DNA from: Aestuariibaculum lutulentum
Lineage (GTDB): Bacteria; Bacteroidota; Bacteroidia; Flavobacteriales; Flavobacteriaceae
Assembly: GCF_032926325.1 (NCBI RefSeq)
Contig: NZ_CP136709.1
Span: 2,760,501-2,824,500, forward strand
Direction: 5' to 3'
Length of the DNA stretch: 64,000 nt
A program made the translations under genes and the position numbers. Position 1 is the first letter of the stretch, and every line of letters begins with the position of its first letter. The notes beneath the pieces were generated by a model. The model saw nothing but the letters and a program-made list of their open reading frames with translations. It did no database searches and was not told where the DNA came from. This document shows positions 17,200-25,433 of this stretch, piece by piece.

Positions 17200-18828
17200 T
17201 TAAACTTGTATCACTCCCAGGTTAAATGGTTTCTCGATAGGGGCGTGGTTTGCAGCTTCAATACCCATACTAATCCATGTTCTGGTATCTAACGGATTAA
17301 TAATGGCATCAGTCCAAATACGAGCTGCAGCATAATACGGTGATACCTGAGCATCGTATCGCGATTTAATTTCGTTGTAAAGGGCTTCCTCTTTTTCAGG
17401 GGTAATGGTTTCACCTCTCTTTTTAAGCGAAGCGGTTTCTATTTGAAGTAATACTTTGGCTGCCGAATTACCACTCATCACCGCAAGTTCAGCACTCGGC
17501 CAGGCTACGATTAGTCTTGGGTCGTAAGCCTTGCCACACATGGCATAATTTCCAGCTCCGTAACTATTTCCCATAATTACCGTGAACTTTGGAACCACTG
17601 AATTGCTAACGGCATTTACCATTTTAGCACCATCTTTTATAATACCGCCGTGTTCACTTTTGCTACCTACCATAAATCCGGTAACGTCTTGTAAAAACAC
17701 TAAAGGAATTTTCTTTTGGTTGCAATTCGCAATAAATCGGGTGGCTTTATCGGCGCTGTCATTATAAATAACACCGCCAAACTGCATTTCACCTTGTTTG
17801 GTTTTTACCAGTTTACGCTGGTTGGCTACAATACCAACAGCCCAGCCATCAATACGAGCGTAACAGGTAATGATTGATTTTCCGTAACCGGCTTTATATT
17901 CGTCAAACTCTGAGTTATCAACCAAACGTTTTATAATTTCATAAGTATCGTATTGATCTGCTCTTGATTTTGGTAGCAGGCCAAAAATATCATCCTGGTT
18001 TTCTTGTGGTTTCTTCGGTTCTGCTCTGTTAAAACCAGCCTTATCGTAATCACCAATTTTATCGATAATATTTTTTATGGTATCTAAAGCGTCTTTGTCA
18101 TCTTTCGCTTTATAGTCTGTTACTCCAGAAATTTCACAATGTGTTGTGGCCCCCCCTAAAGTTTCATTGTCAATGCTTTCGCCAATGGCTGCTTTTACTA
18201 AATAGCTTCCAGCTAAAAAGATACTTCCGGTTTTATCAACAATAAGAGCTTCATCACTCATAATCGGTAAATAAGCACCACCAGCTACACAGCTACCCAT
18301 AACGGCAGCAATTTGTGTAATGCCCATGCTACTCATAATGGCGTTATTTCTAAATATACGTCCGAAGTGTTCTTTATCTGGAAAAATTTCATCTTGCAAT
18401 GGTAAATACACGCCAGCACTATCTACCAAATAAATAATAGGTAATCGGTTTTCAATAGCGATTTCCTGAGCCCTTAAATTCTTTTTAGCAGTTATAGGAA
18501 ACCAGGCTCCGGCTTTCACCGTGGCATCATTAGCAACAACAATACATTGTTTACCTTTTATATAGCCAATTTTAACAACCACTCCTGCAGACGGACAACC
18601 ACCGTGCTCTTCATACATATCTTCTCCGGCAAAGGCTCCGATTTCAATGGATTTAGCTTTAGCATCCAGTAAATAATCAATACGCTCACGTGCCGTCATT
18701 TTACCTTTTTCATGAAGTTTTTCAATGCTTTTCTTTCCGCCGCCTACATGTACTTTGGCCAAACGTTTGTTAAGTTCTGATACTAAAAGTTTATTGTGAT
18801 CTTCGTTCTTATTGAAGTTTAAATCCAT
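17200..18828 (-). CDS. acyl-CoA carboxylase carboxyltransferase (beta) subunit, probably methylcrotonyl-CoA type
   Basis: Biotin-dependent acyl-CoA carboxylase beta subunit of 542 aa, with two crotonase-like halves. The N-terminal marks are GKMTARERIDYLLD and EHGGCPSAGVVVKIG; the active-site regions are YLVDSAGVYLPLQDEIFPD near residue 133 and MGSCVAGGAYLPIMSDEA near 179, with FLQDVTGFMVGSKSEHGGII and MCGKAYDPRLIVAWPSAEL in the second half. The DEIFPDKEHFGRIFRN stretch resembles 3-methylcrotonyl-CoA carboxylase more than propionyl-CoA carboxylase. No biotin-carboxylase subunit is in the window, so it must be encoded elsewhere. Confidence 0.88.
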   Translation of the reverse strand: MDLNFNKNEDHNKLLVSELNKRLAKVHVGGGKKSIEKLHEKGKMTARERIDYLLDAKAKSIEIGAFAGEDMYEEHGGCPSAGVVVKIGYIKGKQCIVVANDATVKAGAWFPITAKKNLRAQEIAIENRLPIIYLVDSAGVYLPLQDEIFPDKEHFGRIFRNNAIMSSMGITQIAAVMGSCVAGGAYLPIMSDEALIVDKTGSIFLAGSYLVKAAIGESIDNETLGGATTHCEISGVTDYKAKDDKDALDTIKNIIDKIGDYDKAGFNRAEPKKPQENQDDIFGLLPKSRADQYDTYEIIKRLVDNSEFDEYKAGYGKSIITCYARIDGWAVGIVANQRKLVKTKQGEMQFGGVIYNDSADKATRFIANCNQKKIPLVFLQDVTGFMVGSKSEHGGIIKDGAKMVNAVSNSVVPKFTVIMGNSYGAGNYAMCGKAYDPRLIVAWPSAELAVMSGNSAAKVLLQIETASLKKRGETITPEKEEALYNEIKSRYDAQVSPYYAAARIWTDAIINPLDTRTWISMGIEAANHAPIEKPFNLGVIQV

Positions 18829-18903
18829 TGATGTGTATTTTGTGGCTAAAATACAAAAGTTTCAAATTATATAAATCTTAATGTTAAGATTGTATTAAAA
18901 TAT

Positions 18904-18930
18904 ATTCCTTAGAATTATATTCCTTGGAAA
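18904..18930. promoter_or_regulatory. paired palindromes, candidate MarR operator
   Basis: Two half-palindromic sites, ATTCCTTAGAAT (18904-18915) and ATTCCTTGGAAA (18919-18930), with centres 15 bp apart. The second covers the -33 TTG of the FMN reductase promoter, so a bound protein would block transcription. A related perfect palindrome occurs upstream of the MFS gene. Assignment to the MarR protein of this operon is inference. Confidence 0.55.
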
Positions 18931-18954
18931 CTAAATTTATTTGTTGTATCTTTG
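18924..18954 (+). promoter_or_regulatory. promoter of the FMN reductase-marR-pirin operon
   Basis: -33 TTG at 18924-18926, 20-bp spacer, -7 TATCTTTG at 18947-18954: a full match to the Bacteroidota sigma consensus. The expected leader is about 20 nt. Confidence 0.75.
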
Positions 18955-18982
18955 ACTAAGATTTAAGATATAAAATATAGTT

Positions 18983-19528
18983 ATGAAAAAAATAATAGCA
19001 TTTGCAGGTACTAATAGTAAACAATCCATTAATAAAGAATTAGTAACCTATGCTGCAAGTTTAGTTGAAGGTGCTGATGTTACCATTTTAGACTTGAATG
19101 ATTTTGAATTACCACTTTATGGTGTAGATTACGAACAAGAACACGGTATTCCTGATAACGCATATAAATTTATTGAATACATTAAAAATTCAGATGGTAT
19201 TTTGTTATCGTTAGCCGAACATAACGGGGCATATACAACGGTATTTAAAAATTTATTTGACTGGATGTCAAGAATTGAGAGCAAAACATTTTTTGATAAA
19301 CCCATGTTGTTAATGGCAACCTCCCCAGGAGGTCGAGGAGGTGCATCTGTTTTAGACGTAGCTAAAAGTAGATTTCCATATCATGATGCTGATATTGTTG
19401 AGGTATTTTCTTTGCCGTTTTTCGGAAATAATTTTGCTGAAGGAAAAATCACTAATGAAGATTATAGTGCACAGTTAAAAAATGCAGTAGAGCAGTTTCA
19501 AAATAAATTGGTAGAGGCGACTGTATAA
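18983..19528 (+). CDS. NAD(P)H-dependent FMN reductase family protein
   Basis: A 181-aa flavodoxin-fold oxidoreductase. The phosphate-binding loop AFAGTNSKQSINKELVTYAA at the N-terminus, LLSLAEHNGAYTTVFKNLFD near residue 73 (the P-E-Y/H-N-x-S/G-pattern region) and LLMATSPGGRGGASVL near 107 fit the NADPH-dependent FMN/quinone/azo-type reductases (YieF/ChrR-like). Its role is probably two-electron reduction of quinones or similar electrophiles in the cytosol. First gene of an operon with a MarR regulator 23 bp downstream. Confidence 0.87.
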   Translation: MKKIIAFAGTNSKQSINKELVTYAASLVEGADVTILDLNDFELPLYGVDYEQEHGIPDNAYKFIEYIKNSDGILLSLAEHNGAYTTVFKNLFDWMSRIESKTFFDKPMLLMATSPGGRGGASVLDVAKSRFPYHDADIVEVFSLPFFGNNFAEGKITNEDYSAQLKNAVEQFQNKLVEATV

Positions 19529-19551
19529 CAACGAATAAATCTGTAATAATT

Positions 19552-19989
19552 ATGGGAGATTTAGCAAAAGAAATTAACTCGAAATTTATCAATAACAAGC
19601 AAAAAGCATTGGTAAATATCATGTACACGGGTAATTGGATTTCAAGTTGTCAGAACGAGTTCTTCAAATCATATGGTATTTCACCTCAACAGTATAATAT
19701 TTTAAGAATTTTAAGAGGTGCTGGCGAACCGTTAAATGTTCAGGTGATAAAAGACCGCATGATTGAACGCGCACCAAATGCCACCCGATTAATGGATAAA
19801 TTATGCGCTAAGGAATTTATAGAACGATTGCCTTGCGCTCACGACAGACGTGTAGTGAAAATAGCAATAACCGAAAAGGGATTGAAACTTTTGGCTTCGG
19901 TTCCGGATGATTTCAATAAAGATTTAATTAAAAATCTTACTGAAGAAGAAGCAGAACAATTAAGTTTTCTGCTTGATAAAATGAGATAA
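19552..19989 (+). CDS. MarR-family transcriptional regulator
   Basis: A 145-aa winged-helix repressor. The HTH region is SPQQYNILRILRGAGEPLNV near residue 44, the recognition helix IERAPNATRLMDKLCAKEFI near 69, and the wing with the conserved DRRVVKIAITEKG near 100. No obvious redox Cys pair of OhrR type is conserved at the N-terminus, though single Cys residues are present (SSCQNEF, KLCAKE, LPCAHD). It probably autoregulates through the palindromes at 18904-18930, located before the first gene of its operon. Confidence 0.9.
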   Translation: MGDLAKEINSKFINNKQKALVNIMYTGNWISSCQNEFFKSYGISPQQYNILRILRGAGEPLNVQVIKDRMIERAPNATRLMDKLCAKEFIERLPCAHDRRVVKIAITEKGLKLLASVPDDFNKDLIKNLTEEEAEQLSFLLDKMR

Positions 19990-20008
19990 AAAGAAAGGAA
20001 AACAAAAT

Positions 20009-20731
20009 ATGAAAACAATAGTTCATAGATCAGATAGCAGGGGGTATGCCAACCACGGATGGTTGCAGGCAAACCACTCCTTTAGTTTTGCGGGTTTTTA
20101 TAACCCGGAAAAAGTACATTTTGGAGCCTTACGTGTGTTAAATGATGATATGATTGCACCAAGTATGGGTTTTGGAACACATCCTCACGATAATATGGAA
20201 ATCATTACCATTCCATTAAAAGGCGTGTTGAAACACAGAGATTCTATGCATAATGAGTGGCAGGCGGTTTTACCGGGAGAAGTTCAGGTAATGTCAGCAG
20301 GAACAGGCGTTCAGCATTCTGAAATAAACGGTTCAGCTGAAGAACATTTAGGCTTATTTCAAATCTGGGTCTTTCCAGATAAACAAAATGTAGCGCCACG
20401 ATACGATCAAAAATCATTTGATGCAACAGAAAGAAAGAACAAATTGCAAACTTTAGTGACTTCCATTGATGAGAATCATGAAGGTAGTTTGAAAATTCAT
20501 CAGGATGCGGTATTATCTCGAATAGATTTAGATAAAGGCCAAACCTTTAACTATAAATTAAAAAGTGATAAGCACGGTGTTTACGTGATGAATATCTACG
20601 GAGAATTTCTTGTTGATGGTAAAACATTAGAAACCAGAGATGCCATAGGTGTTTCGGAAACTTTAGATTTTAATATTGAAGCCAAAGAAGAATCCAGTAT
20701 TTTATTTATTGAAGTGCCTATGGAATTCTAA
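20009..20731 (+). CDS. pirin-family protein (bicupin)
   Basis: A 240-aa pirin of the YhhW type; some members are iron-dependent quercetin 2,3-dioxygenases. The metal ligands in the first cupin are visible in GFGTHPHDNMEIITIPL near residue 53 (HxH...E) with the last His in SAGTGVQHSE near 98. Other family marks are NHSFSFAGFYNPEK and FQIWVFPD. The second cupin is metal-less in appearance. It is third in the reductase-MarR operon, 19 bp after marR, which suggests a shared response to aromatic or oxidative compounds. Confidence 0.92.
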   Translation: MKTIVHRSDSRGYANHGWLQANHSFSFAGFYNPEKVHFGALRVLNDDMIAPSMGFGTHPHDNMEIITIPLKGVLKHRDSMHNEWQAVLPGEVQVMSAGTGVQHSEINGSAEEHLGLFQIWVFPDKQNVAPRYDQKSFDATERKNKLQTLVTSIDENHEGSLKIHQDAVLSRIDLDKGQTFNYKLKSDKHGVYVMNIYGEFLVDGKTLETRDAIGVSETLDFNIEAKEESSILFIEVPMEF

Positions 20732-20748
20732 AGGTGTTGATTAATAGC

Positions 20749-20783
20749 AAAAAATCCCAACCATTTTGGTTGGGATTTTTTTT
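20749..20783 (+). terminator. bidirectional terminator between pirin and MFS genes
   Basis: AATCCCAACCA / TGGTTGGGATT stem with a TTT loop, flanked by A-run and T-run. Confidence 0.9.
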
Positions 20784-20801
20784 TATTTATGACTATTAAG
20801 A

Positions 20802-21986
20802 TTATGAATAGCAAGCCTCCAAAGCTTTCTTACGTTTGGTTTGTTTTTGACGTATGGTCATAATAACCAAAGCAATAATGATGCCTGTTCCAGCCATGGT
20901 TGCACCTACCCAATCGGCTGCGGTATATCCAAAGCCCATAGCAATAGGTAATCCTGCAAAATAGGCTCCTGATGCATTACCAATATTGAAAGCACTTTGG
21001 TTAAGTGACGATCCTAAAGTTTCAGAACCCTTAGAAGCTTTAATTATTGCGACTTGAATTGGTGTTGAAATACAAAAGGTTATGGTTCCTATTAAGAAGG
21101 TCATCACTAAAACAAGAATTTTATCTGTTGCTAAAAAAGTATTTGCAATTAATGCTACCACCATAAGCAGTAATGTGATGATAATGGCTTGCATTGGTCC
21201 AAATTTCTCCGACATTTTAGCGCCTAAAAAATTACCAATAACCATACCTAATCCGGCAAGAATCATTGCTAAAGAGACCATTTCGTCAGGATGTCCTGCT
21301 ACTTCTGTAATTAATGGGGCAATATAGCTATACCAGGCAAAGAATCCTCCGGTACCAATGGTGGTTAAAAGGATAATTAGCCAAAGTTCGACGCGTTTAA
21401 ATATTTTAAATTCACTGATAAAGCTATTTTCTGAAGATTGTTTTAATGCCGGCATCCAAAGTTTCACACCTGTAACTGCCAATATACCAACAACACCAAC
21501 CATAAGGAATGAGATATTCCAACTAAAGTGTTTTCCTAAATAGGTCCCAAGTGGTACGCCTAAAAGGTTGGCAATAGTTAAACCGCTAAACATGATAGCA
21601 ATTCCCTGAGCTTCTTTTCCTGGTTTTGATAATTTTCCTGCAACGACGGCTCCAATACCGAAGAATGCACCATGAGGCAACCCCGATAAAAATCTTAAAA
21701 CCAAGAAGGACGTATAACCCGTAGCAAATGCTGAAAGCGTATTAAATACCGTAAACCAAAGCATTAAACCTAAAAGCACTTTGTGCGCTGGCCATTTACT
21801 GCCTAACCCAGTTAAAAGGGGAGCTCCAACAACCACGCCTAAAGCATAAGCCGATATAAAATGACCTGCCTGCGGAATACTAATAGAAAAGGCATTAGCA
21901 ACATCTGGTAAAATACCCATGATAACGAATTCTGTAAGTCCGATTCCAAATCCACCAATAGCTAAAGACAGTAAGGATTTATTCAT
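20802..21986 (-). CDS. MFS efflux transporter (AraJ/YdhP-like)
   Basis: A 394-aa major-facilitator protein with 12 predicted helices. The N-terminus SLAIGGFGIGLTEFVIMGIL and motif A-like GAPLLTGLGSKWPAHKVLLG (near residue 55) fit the drug/arabinose efflux DHA1 group, as does SGLPHGAFFGIGAVVAGKL near 90. It converges on the pirin gene. Its upstream region carries TTCCTAGGAA palindromes like those of the MarR operon, suggesting it is an exporter in the same regulon (inference). Confidence 0.88.
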   Translation of the reverse strand: MNKSLLSLAIGGFGIGLTEFVIMGILPDVANAFSISIPQAGHFISAYALGVVVGAPLLTGLGSKWPAHKVLLGLMLWFTVFNTLSAFATGYTSFLVLRFLSGLPHGAFFGIGAVVAGKLSKPGKEAQGIAIMFSGLTIANLLGVPLGTYLGKHFSWNISFLMVGVVGILAVTGVKLWMPALKQSSENSFISEFKIFKRVELWLIILLTTIGTGGFFAWYSYIAPLITEVAGHPDEMVSLAMILAGLGMVIGNFLGAKMSEKFGPMQAIIITLLLMVVALIANTFLATDKILVLVMTFLIGTITFCISTPIQVAIIKASKGSETLGSSLNQSAFNIGNASGAYFAGLPIAMGFGYTAADWVGATMAGTGIIIALVIMTIRQKQTKRKKALEACYS

Positions 21987-22028
21987 AAATGAAAAGTTTA
22001 TTATTTATTTCTAGTGAAAACTAAAGCG

Positions 22029-22036
22029 CAAAAGTA
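22029..22036 (-). promoter_or_regulatory. -7 box of the MFS gene
   Basis: TACTTTTG on the minus strand, an exact TAnnTTTG match about 43 bp before the ATG; the -33 element is not clear. Confidence 0.5.
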
Positions 22037-22132
22037 GTGGTAATTGCCGGTGTTAACGCATTGTAAATGGTAAAAAAAATGTTAATTGAGAAGTCTTGAA
22101 TTCAAAGCAGATTATGTTTTAATAAACGAATT

Positions 22133-22182
22133 ATTTTCCTAGGAAAATTAATGTATTCTTAAAAAATAGTTTCCTAGGTAAC
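22133..22182. promoter_or_regulatory. TTCCTAGGAA palindrome pair upstream of the MFS gene
   Basis: A perfect 16-bp palindrome ATTTTCCTAGGAAAAT (22133-22148) and a near-perfect GTTTCCTAGGTAAC (22169-22182), centres 35 bp apart. They share the TTCC..GGAA core with the sites at 18904-18930. They lie about 100-150 bp upstream of the visible MFS -7 box, so they may act at a distance or serve another start. Confidence 0.5.
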
Positions 22183-22185
22183 AAA

Positions 22186-22260
22186 ATGAAAATTAAAGAA
22201 GTTATTCAATTGAAAATGAAAATAGAAACAGAAGTAGAAGAGGAATTAGAATTAACATAG
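22186..22260 (+). CDS. 24-codon mini-ORF next to the palindrome (doubtful)
   Basis: ATG four bases after the second palindrome opens a frame of 24 residues rich in Glu and Lys (MKIKEVIQLKMKIETEVEEE and on) ending in TAG. It could be a small regulated peptide, the stub of a lost gene, or chance in AT-rich DNA. No homology is claimed. Confidence 0.2.
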   Translation: MKIKEVIQLKMKIETEVEEELELT

Positions 22261-22304
22261 AAATAATATTAATTTATATGTTTTCCAATTCCTGTTAAAA
22301 GTGC

Positions 22305-22312
22305 GATATTTG
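22305..22312 (+). promoter_or_regulatory. -7 box for the leader RNA-ettA transcript
   Basis: GATATTTG fits TAnnTTTG at seven of eight positions in effect (first base differs); TTTT lies 20 bp upstream in the -33 place. Transcription would start near 22319, just before the first stem of the structured leader. Confidence 0.4.
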
Positions 22313-22319
22313 TCCTTTA

Positions 22320-22437
22320 AAATTTTGCGCAAAGGGTTGAAGCGACATCCTTTTAATGGTTTCATTAAAAGATATAACGTAAAACCTGACCTTGCTTGGC
22401 AAGGATGCGCCCTAAGACTAAAAAAATAAAATTAATT
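22320..22437 (+). promoter_or_regulatory. structured 5' leader upstream of the small membrane protein-ettA operon
   Basis: About 118 nt of non-coding RNA with several nested helices: P1 GCGCA (22327-22331) with TGCGC (22406-22410); P2 GGGTT (22334-22338) with AACCT (22383-22387, one wobble); P3 CTTTTAATG (22350-22358) with CATTAAAAG (22363-22371), loop GTTT; P4 CCTTGC (22390-22395) with GCAAGG (22399-22404), loop TTG. An alternative pairing AGGG/CCCT (22333-22336 / 22410-22413) competes with P1, as in switching leaders. No T-run follows, so control at translation is more likely. It does not match a riboswitch class that I can name. Confidence 0.5.
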
Positions 22438-22620
22438 ATGGCAATGAATAAAAATACCGTGTTATCATGGGCAACTTGGATTATGATTTTTGTAGGTTTA
22501 AGTTTAATCGCACTAGGTGCTTTTAGATACGATGACGTAGCAGGTTGGGGCTTTGCAGCCGTTGGTATTGGATTTTTTGCAGTTGCTTGGGTTTTTAATG
22601 CTTTAAAAGGTAGAGTATAA
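22438..22620 (+). CDS. small two-helix membrane protein, CAL67264-like
   Basis: A 60-aa protein of two hydrophobic helices (VLSWATWIMIFVGLSLIALG and GWGFAAVGIGFFAVAWVFNA) separated by FRYDDVA. It resembles the flavobacterial 'CAL67264 family membrane protein', which I recall beside ettA; function unknown. ATG 22438 is chosen because the longer in-frame TTG opening at 22396 would lie inside the structured leader. Its stop overlaps the ettA start by one base, so the two genes are translationally coupled. Confidence 0.8.
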   Translation: MAMNKNTVLSWATWIMIFVGLSLIALGAFRYDDVAGWGFAAVGIGFFAVAWVFNALKGRV

Positions 22621-24311
22621 TGAGTGACGACAAGAAAGTTATCTTCTCAATGTCTGGGGTAACCAAGACATTTCAAGGTGCGAATACACCTGTTTTAAAA
22701 AACATTTATTTAAGCTTTTTTTACGGAGCTAAAATCGGAATCCTTGGTTTAAATGGTTCTGGTAAGTCGACTTTGCTTAAAATTATTGCTGGATTAGATA
22801 AGAATTATCAAGGCGATGTGACCTTTTTACAAGACTATTCAGTAGGTTATTTAGAGCAGGAACCGAAGTTAGATGAGGATAAAACCGTTATGGAAATTGT
22901 AAAAGAAGGTGCCGCTGAAACTGTAGCCATTCTTGATGAATACAATAAGATTAACGATATGTTTGGTTTAGAGGAAGTGTATAGCGATCCGGACAAAATG
23001 GAAAAGCTAATGAACCGCCAAGCGGCACTTCAAGACCAGATTGATGCTTCTAACGCCTGGGAACTGGACACCAAATTAGAAATCGCTATGGACGCGTTGC
23101 GCACGCCAGATGGGGATAAAAAGATTAGTGTACTTTCTGGAGGGGAGCGTCGTCGCGTAGCTTTATGTCGTTTATTATTACAGGAACCGGATGTGTTATT
23201 ACTGGATGAGCCTACCAACCACTTAGATGCTGAGTCGGTACACTGGTTAGAGCAGCATTTAGCGCAATATAAAGGAACCGTAATCGCCGTAACGCACGAT
23301 AGATACTTTTTAGATAACGTAGCTGGCTGGATTTTAGAGTTAGACAGAGGAGAGGGAATTCCGTGGAAAGGAAACTACTCGTCTTGGTTAGACCAGAAAG
23401 CGAAGCGTTTAGCACAAGAAAGTAAATCGGCTTCTAAGCGCCAGAAAACATTAGAGCGTGAGTTGGAGTGGGTACGTCAAGGAGCAAAGGGACGTCAAAC
23501 CAAACAAAAGGCGCGTTTAAAGAACTACGATAAATTATTAAGTCAGGATCAAAAACAACTGGACGAGAAGTTAGAGATTTATATCCCTAACGGACCACGT
23601 TTAGGAACCAATGTTATTGAAGCGGTTGGTGTAAGTAAAGGTTATGATGACAAGTTACTTTACGAAGACTTAAACTTTAACTTACCTCAAGCTGGGATTG
23701 TAGGGGTTATTGGTCCGAATGGTGCTGGTAAAACAACCATCTTCAGAATGATTATGGGAGAAGAAACACCAGATAAAGGAGAGTTTAAAGTTGGAGACAC
23801 GGCTAAGATTGCTTACGTAGACCAAAGTCACTCGAATATAGATCCTGAGAAAACCATCTGGCAAAACTTTAGTGATGAGCAGGAATTGGTTTTAATGGGA
23901 GGAAAAGAGGTGAACTCAAGAGCGTATTTAAGTCGTTTTAACTTTTCAGGCGGTGAACAGAATAAGAAAGTGAAGTTGCTTTCAGGTGGAGAGCGAAACC
24001 GTTTACATTTAGCGATGACTCTTAAGGAAGAAGGTAACGTATTATTACTGGATGAGCCTACCAACGACCTTGATGTTAATACCTTAAGAGCACTCGAAGA
24101 AGGTTTAGAAAACTTTGCTGGATGTGCTGTAGTGATTTCTCACGACCGTTGGTTCTTAGATCGTATTTGTACACATATTTTGGCTTTTGAAGGCGATTCA
24201 CAAGTGTATTTCTTTGAAGGAAGTTTTAGTGAATACGAAGAAAATAAAAAGAAACGTTTAGGAGGTGATTTAACACCGAAACGTATTAAGTACAAAAAAT
24301 TGGTTCGCTAA
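22620..24311 (+). CDS. ettA: energy-dependent translational throttle protein EttA (ABC-F ATPase)
   Basis: A 563-aa soluble ABC-F protein that binds the ribosomal E site and gates entry into elongation according to ATP/ADP. Two ABC domains are present: Walker A GLNGSGKSTLLK near residue 42 and GPNGAGKTTIFRM near 364; signatures LSGGERRRVALCRLLL and LSGGERNRLHLAMTL; Walker B VLLLDEPTNHLDAESVHWLE and LLLDEPTNDLD. The basic P-site tRNA-interaction linker is RELEWVRQGAKGRQTKQKAR near 282. Length and linker favour EttA over other ABC-F types. A terminator follows. Confidence 0.95.
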   Translation: MSDDKKVIFSMSGVTKTFQGANTPVLKNIYLSFFYGAKIGILGLNGSGKSTLLKIIAGLDKNYQGDVTFLQDYSVGYLEQEPKLDEDKTVMEIVKEGAAETVAILDEYNKINDMFGLEEVYSDPDKMEKLMNRQAALQDQIDASNAWELDTKLEIAMDALRTPDGDKKISVLSGGERRRVALCRLLLQEPDVLLLDEPTNHLDAESVHWLEQHLAQYKGTVIAVTHDRYFLDNVAGWILELDRGEGIPWKGNYSSWLDQKAKRLAQESKSASKRQKTLERELEWVRQGAKGRQTKQKARLKNYDKLLSQDQKQLDEKLEIYIPNGPRLGTNVIEAVGVSKGYDDKLLYEDLNFNLPQAGIVGVIGPNGAGKTTIFRMIMGEETPDKGEFKVGDTAKIAYVDQSHSNIDPEKTIWQNFSDEQELVLMGGKEVNSRAYLSRFNFSGGEQNKKVKLLSGGERNRLHLAMTLKEEGNVLLLDEPTNDLDVNTLRALEEGLENFAGCAVVISHDRWFLDRICTHILAFEGDSQVYFFEGSFSEYEENKKKRLGGDLTPKRIKYKKLVR

Positions 24312-24332
24312 TTTAGTAGAGTCATCTGAAAT

Positions 24333-24361
24333 AAAAAAGCCAGCTAAAAGCTGGCTTTTTT
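24333..24361 (+). terminator. terminator after ettA (bidirectional)
   Basis: AAAAAGCCAGC / GCTGGCTTTTT with a TAAAA loop. Confidence 0.92.
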
Positions 24362-24379
24362 ATTTTTCTTTTTTATTGT

Positions 24380-24610
24380 TTAATTGTTGTTATACATATG
24401 GCCTTCAGTAAAATCTGTATATTTTTCTTCCTTTCGGGCCATTTCCTCGCTTATTTTGTCGAGGCGTTCATTTTCCTTTTTTAATTTGTACGATTTTCTA
24501 ATACCTAAAACAAGAAGTATTGAAAAGAATACAACAACTATAACAAGTACAGTTACAATGTCTATTTGGCTTAGTAAAAGCCAAGACGCCGATAGTTTAA
24601 TAGGTAACAT
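24380..24610 (-). CDS. small membrane protein with basic coiled tail (hypothetical)
   Basis: A 76-aa protein with one strong transmembrane helix (IVTVLVIVVVFFSILLVLGI, residues ~18-37), then a charged helix rich in Lys and Glu (YKLKKENERLDKISEEMARK) and a polar tail ending in YNNN. The opposite-strand frame over the same bases lacks such a layout, so I take this strand as coding. It faces the ettA terminator. Function unknown; the topology suggests a cytoplasmic helical tail. Confidence 0.6.
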   Translation of the reverse strand: MLPIKLSASWLLLSQIDIVTVLVIVVVFFSILLVLGIRKSYKLKKENERLDKISEEMARKEEKYTDFTEGHMYNNN

Positions 24611-24836
24611 AGCAGATGCTTTAGAATGATTTAATAGCTAATCAAATATAATATATTTTGATGATTAAATAATTAAAAATGATGTTGTTAGATTGTTTTT
24701 TGTAGGAAGTGTATTATTTGTGTTTCTTGTGAATCCCTTATTTTTAAAGAGGTTTCAATTATTTAGGCAGATTTTAAAGGCGTGAATTTTTTTTAAAAGT
24801 ATTATCTTTTCAAAACATTTAGAACCTATTTTAGTA

Positions 24837-25433
24837 ATGAAAGACATTCGTGTAAAGGACATAAATACCCAATTGTTATCTGATAATTATTATACACTTA
24901 ATAAATTAACTTTTAAATATTTAATGAGTAACGGTGAGTGGGTTACTCAAATGCGAGAGGTTTACGATAGAGGAGATGGTGCCGGCATTTTGTTGTATAA
25001 TGCCGAAAAACAAACCGTTATTTTAACCAAACAGTTTAGAATGCCAACCTTTTTAAATGATAACACCGATGGTTATCTGGTAGAAATTTGCGCGGGTATG
25101 TTAGATAAGGATAATCCCGAAGCCTGTGTTATTAGAGAAACAGAGGAGGAGGTAGGTTACCGATTAAAAGAAGTAAAAAAAGTCTATGAAGCCTATTCGT
25201 CTCCAGGTGTTATGACAGAGAAAATGCATTTTTTTATTGGAGAATATACCGATGATATGAAAGTGAATGAAGGCGGAGGCTTGGATAGTGAACATGAAGA
25301 TATCGAAGTGTTGGAAATCCTATTTTCTGAGGCTATCGATATGCTGAACTCAGGAAAAATTCATGATACCAGAACCATAGTCTTACTACAATATGCTTTA
25401 ATACATAAACTTATGGAAGCACAAAACAACTAA
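24837..25433 (+). CDS. Nudix hydrolase, NudK-like nucleoside-diphosphate-sugar pyrophosphatase
   Basis: A 198-aa Nudix enzyme. The Nudix box reads G-M-L-D-K-D-N-P-E-A-C-V-I-R-E-T-E-E-E-V-G-Y near residue 87, with all catalytic Glu residues. The layout (N-terminal strands, EICAGMLD before the box, SPGVMTEKMHFFIGEYTDD after it) fits the GDP-mannose pyrophosphatase NudK/ADP-ribose group. Its last codons lie inside a 12-bp inverted repeat shared with the convergent arginase-family gene, and the two stops overlap in TTAA. Confidence 0.88.
   Translation: MKDIRVKDINTQLLSDNYYTLNKLTFKYLMSNGEWVTQMREVYDRGDGAGILLYNAEKQTVILTKQFRMPTFLNDNTDGYLVEICAGMLDKDNPEACVIRETEEEVGYRLKEVKKVYEAYSSPGVMTEKMHFFIGEYTDDMKVNEGGGLDSEHEDIEVLEILFSEAIDMLNSGKIHDTRTIVLLQYALIHKLMEAQNN

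Noticed and set aside
22333..22413. TPP riboswitch before the small membrane protein
   Set aside because: The 3' segment AACCTGACC resembles the TPP thi box, but the 5' CTGAGA part and the expected helices are missing and the downstream genes are not thiamine genes.
24384..24629. 81-aa plus-strand frame opposite the small membrane protein
   Set aside because: It has no membrane helix, domain or promoter; the minus-strand frame has a clean topology and coding look.
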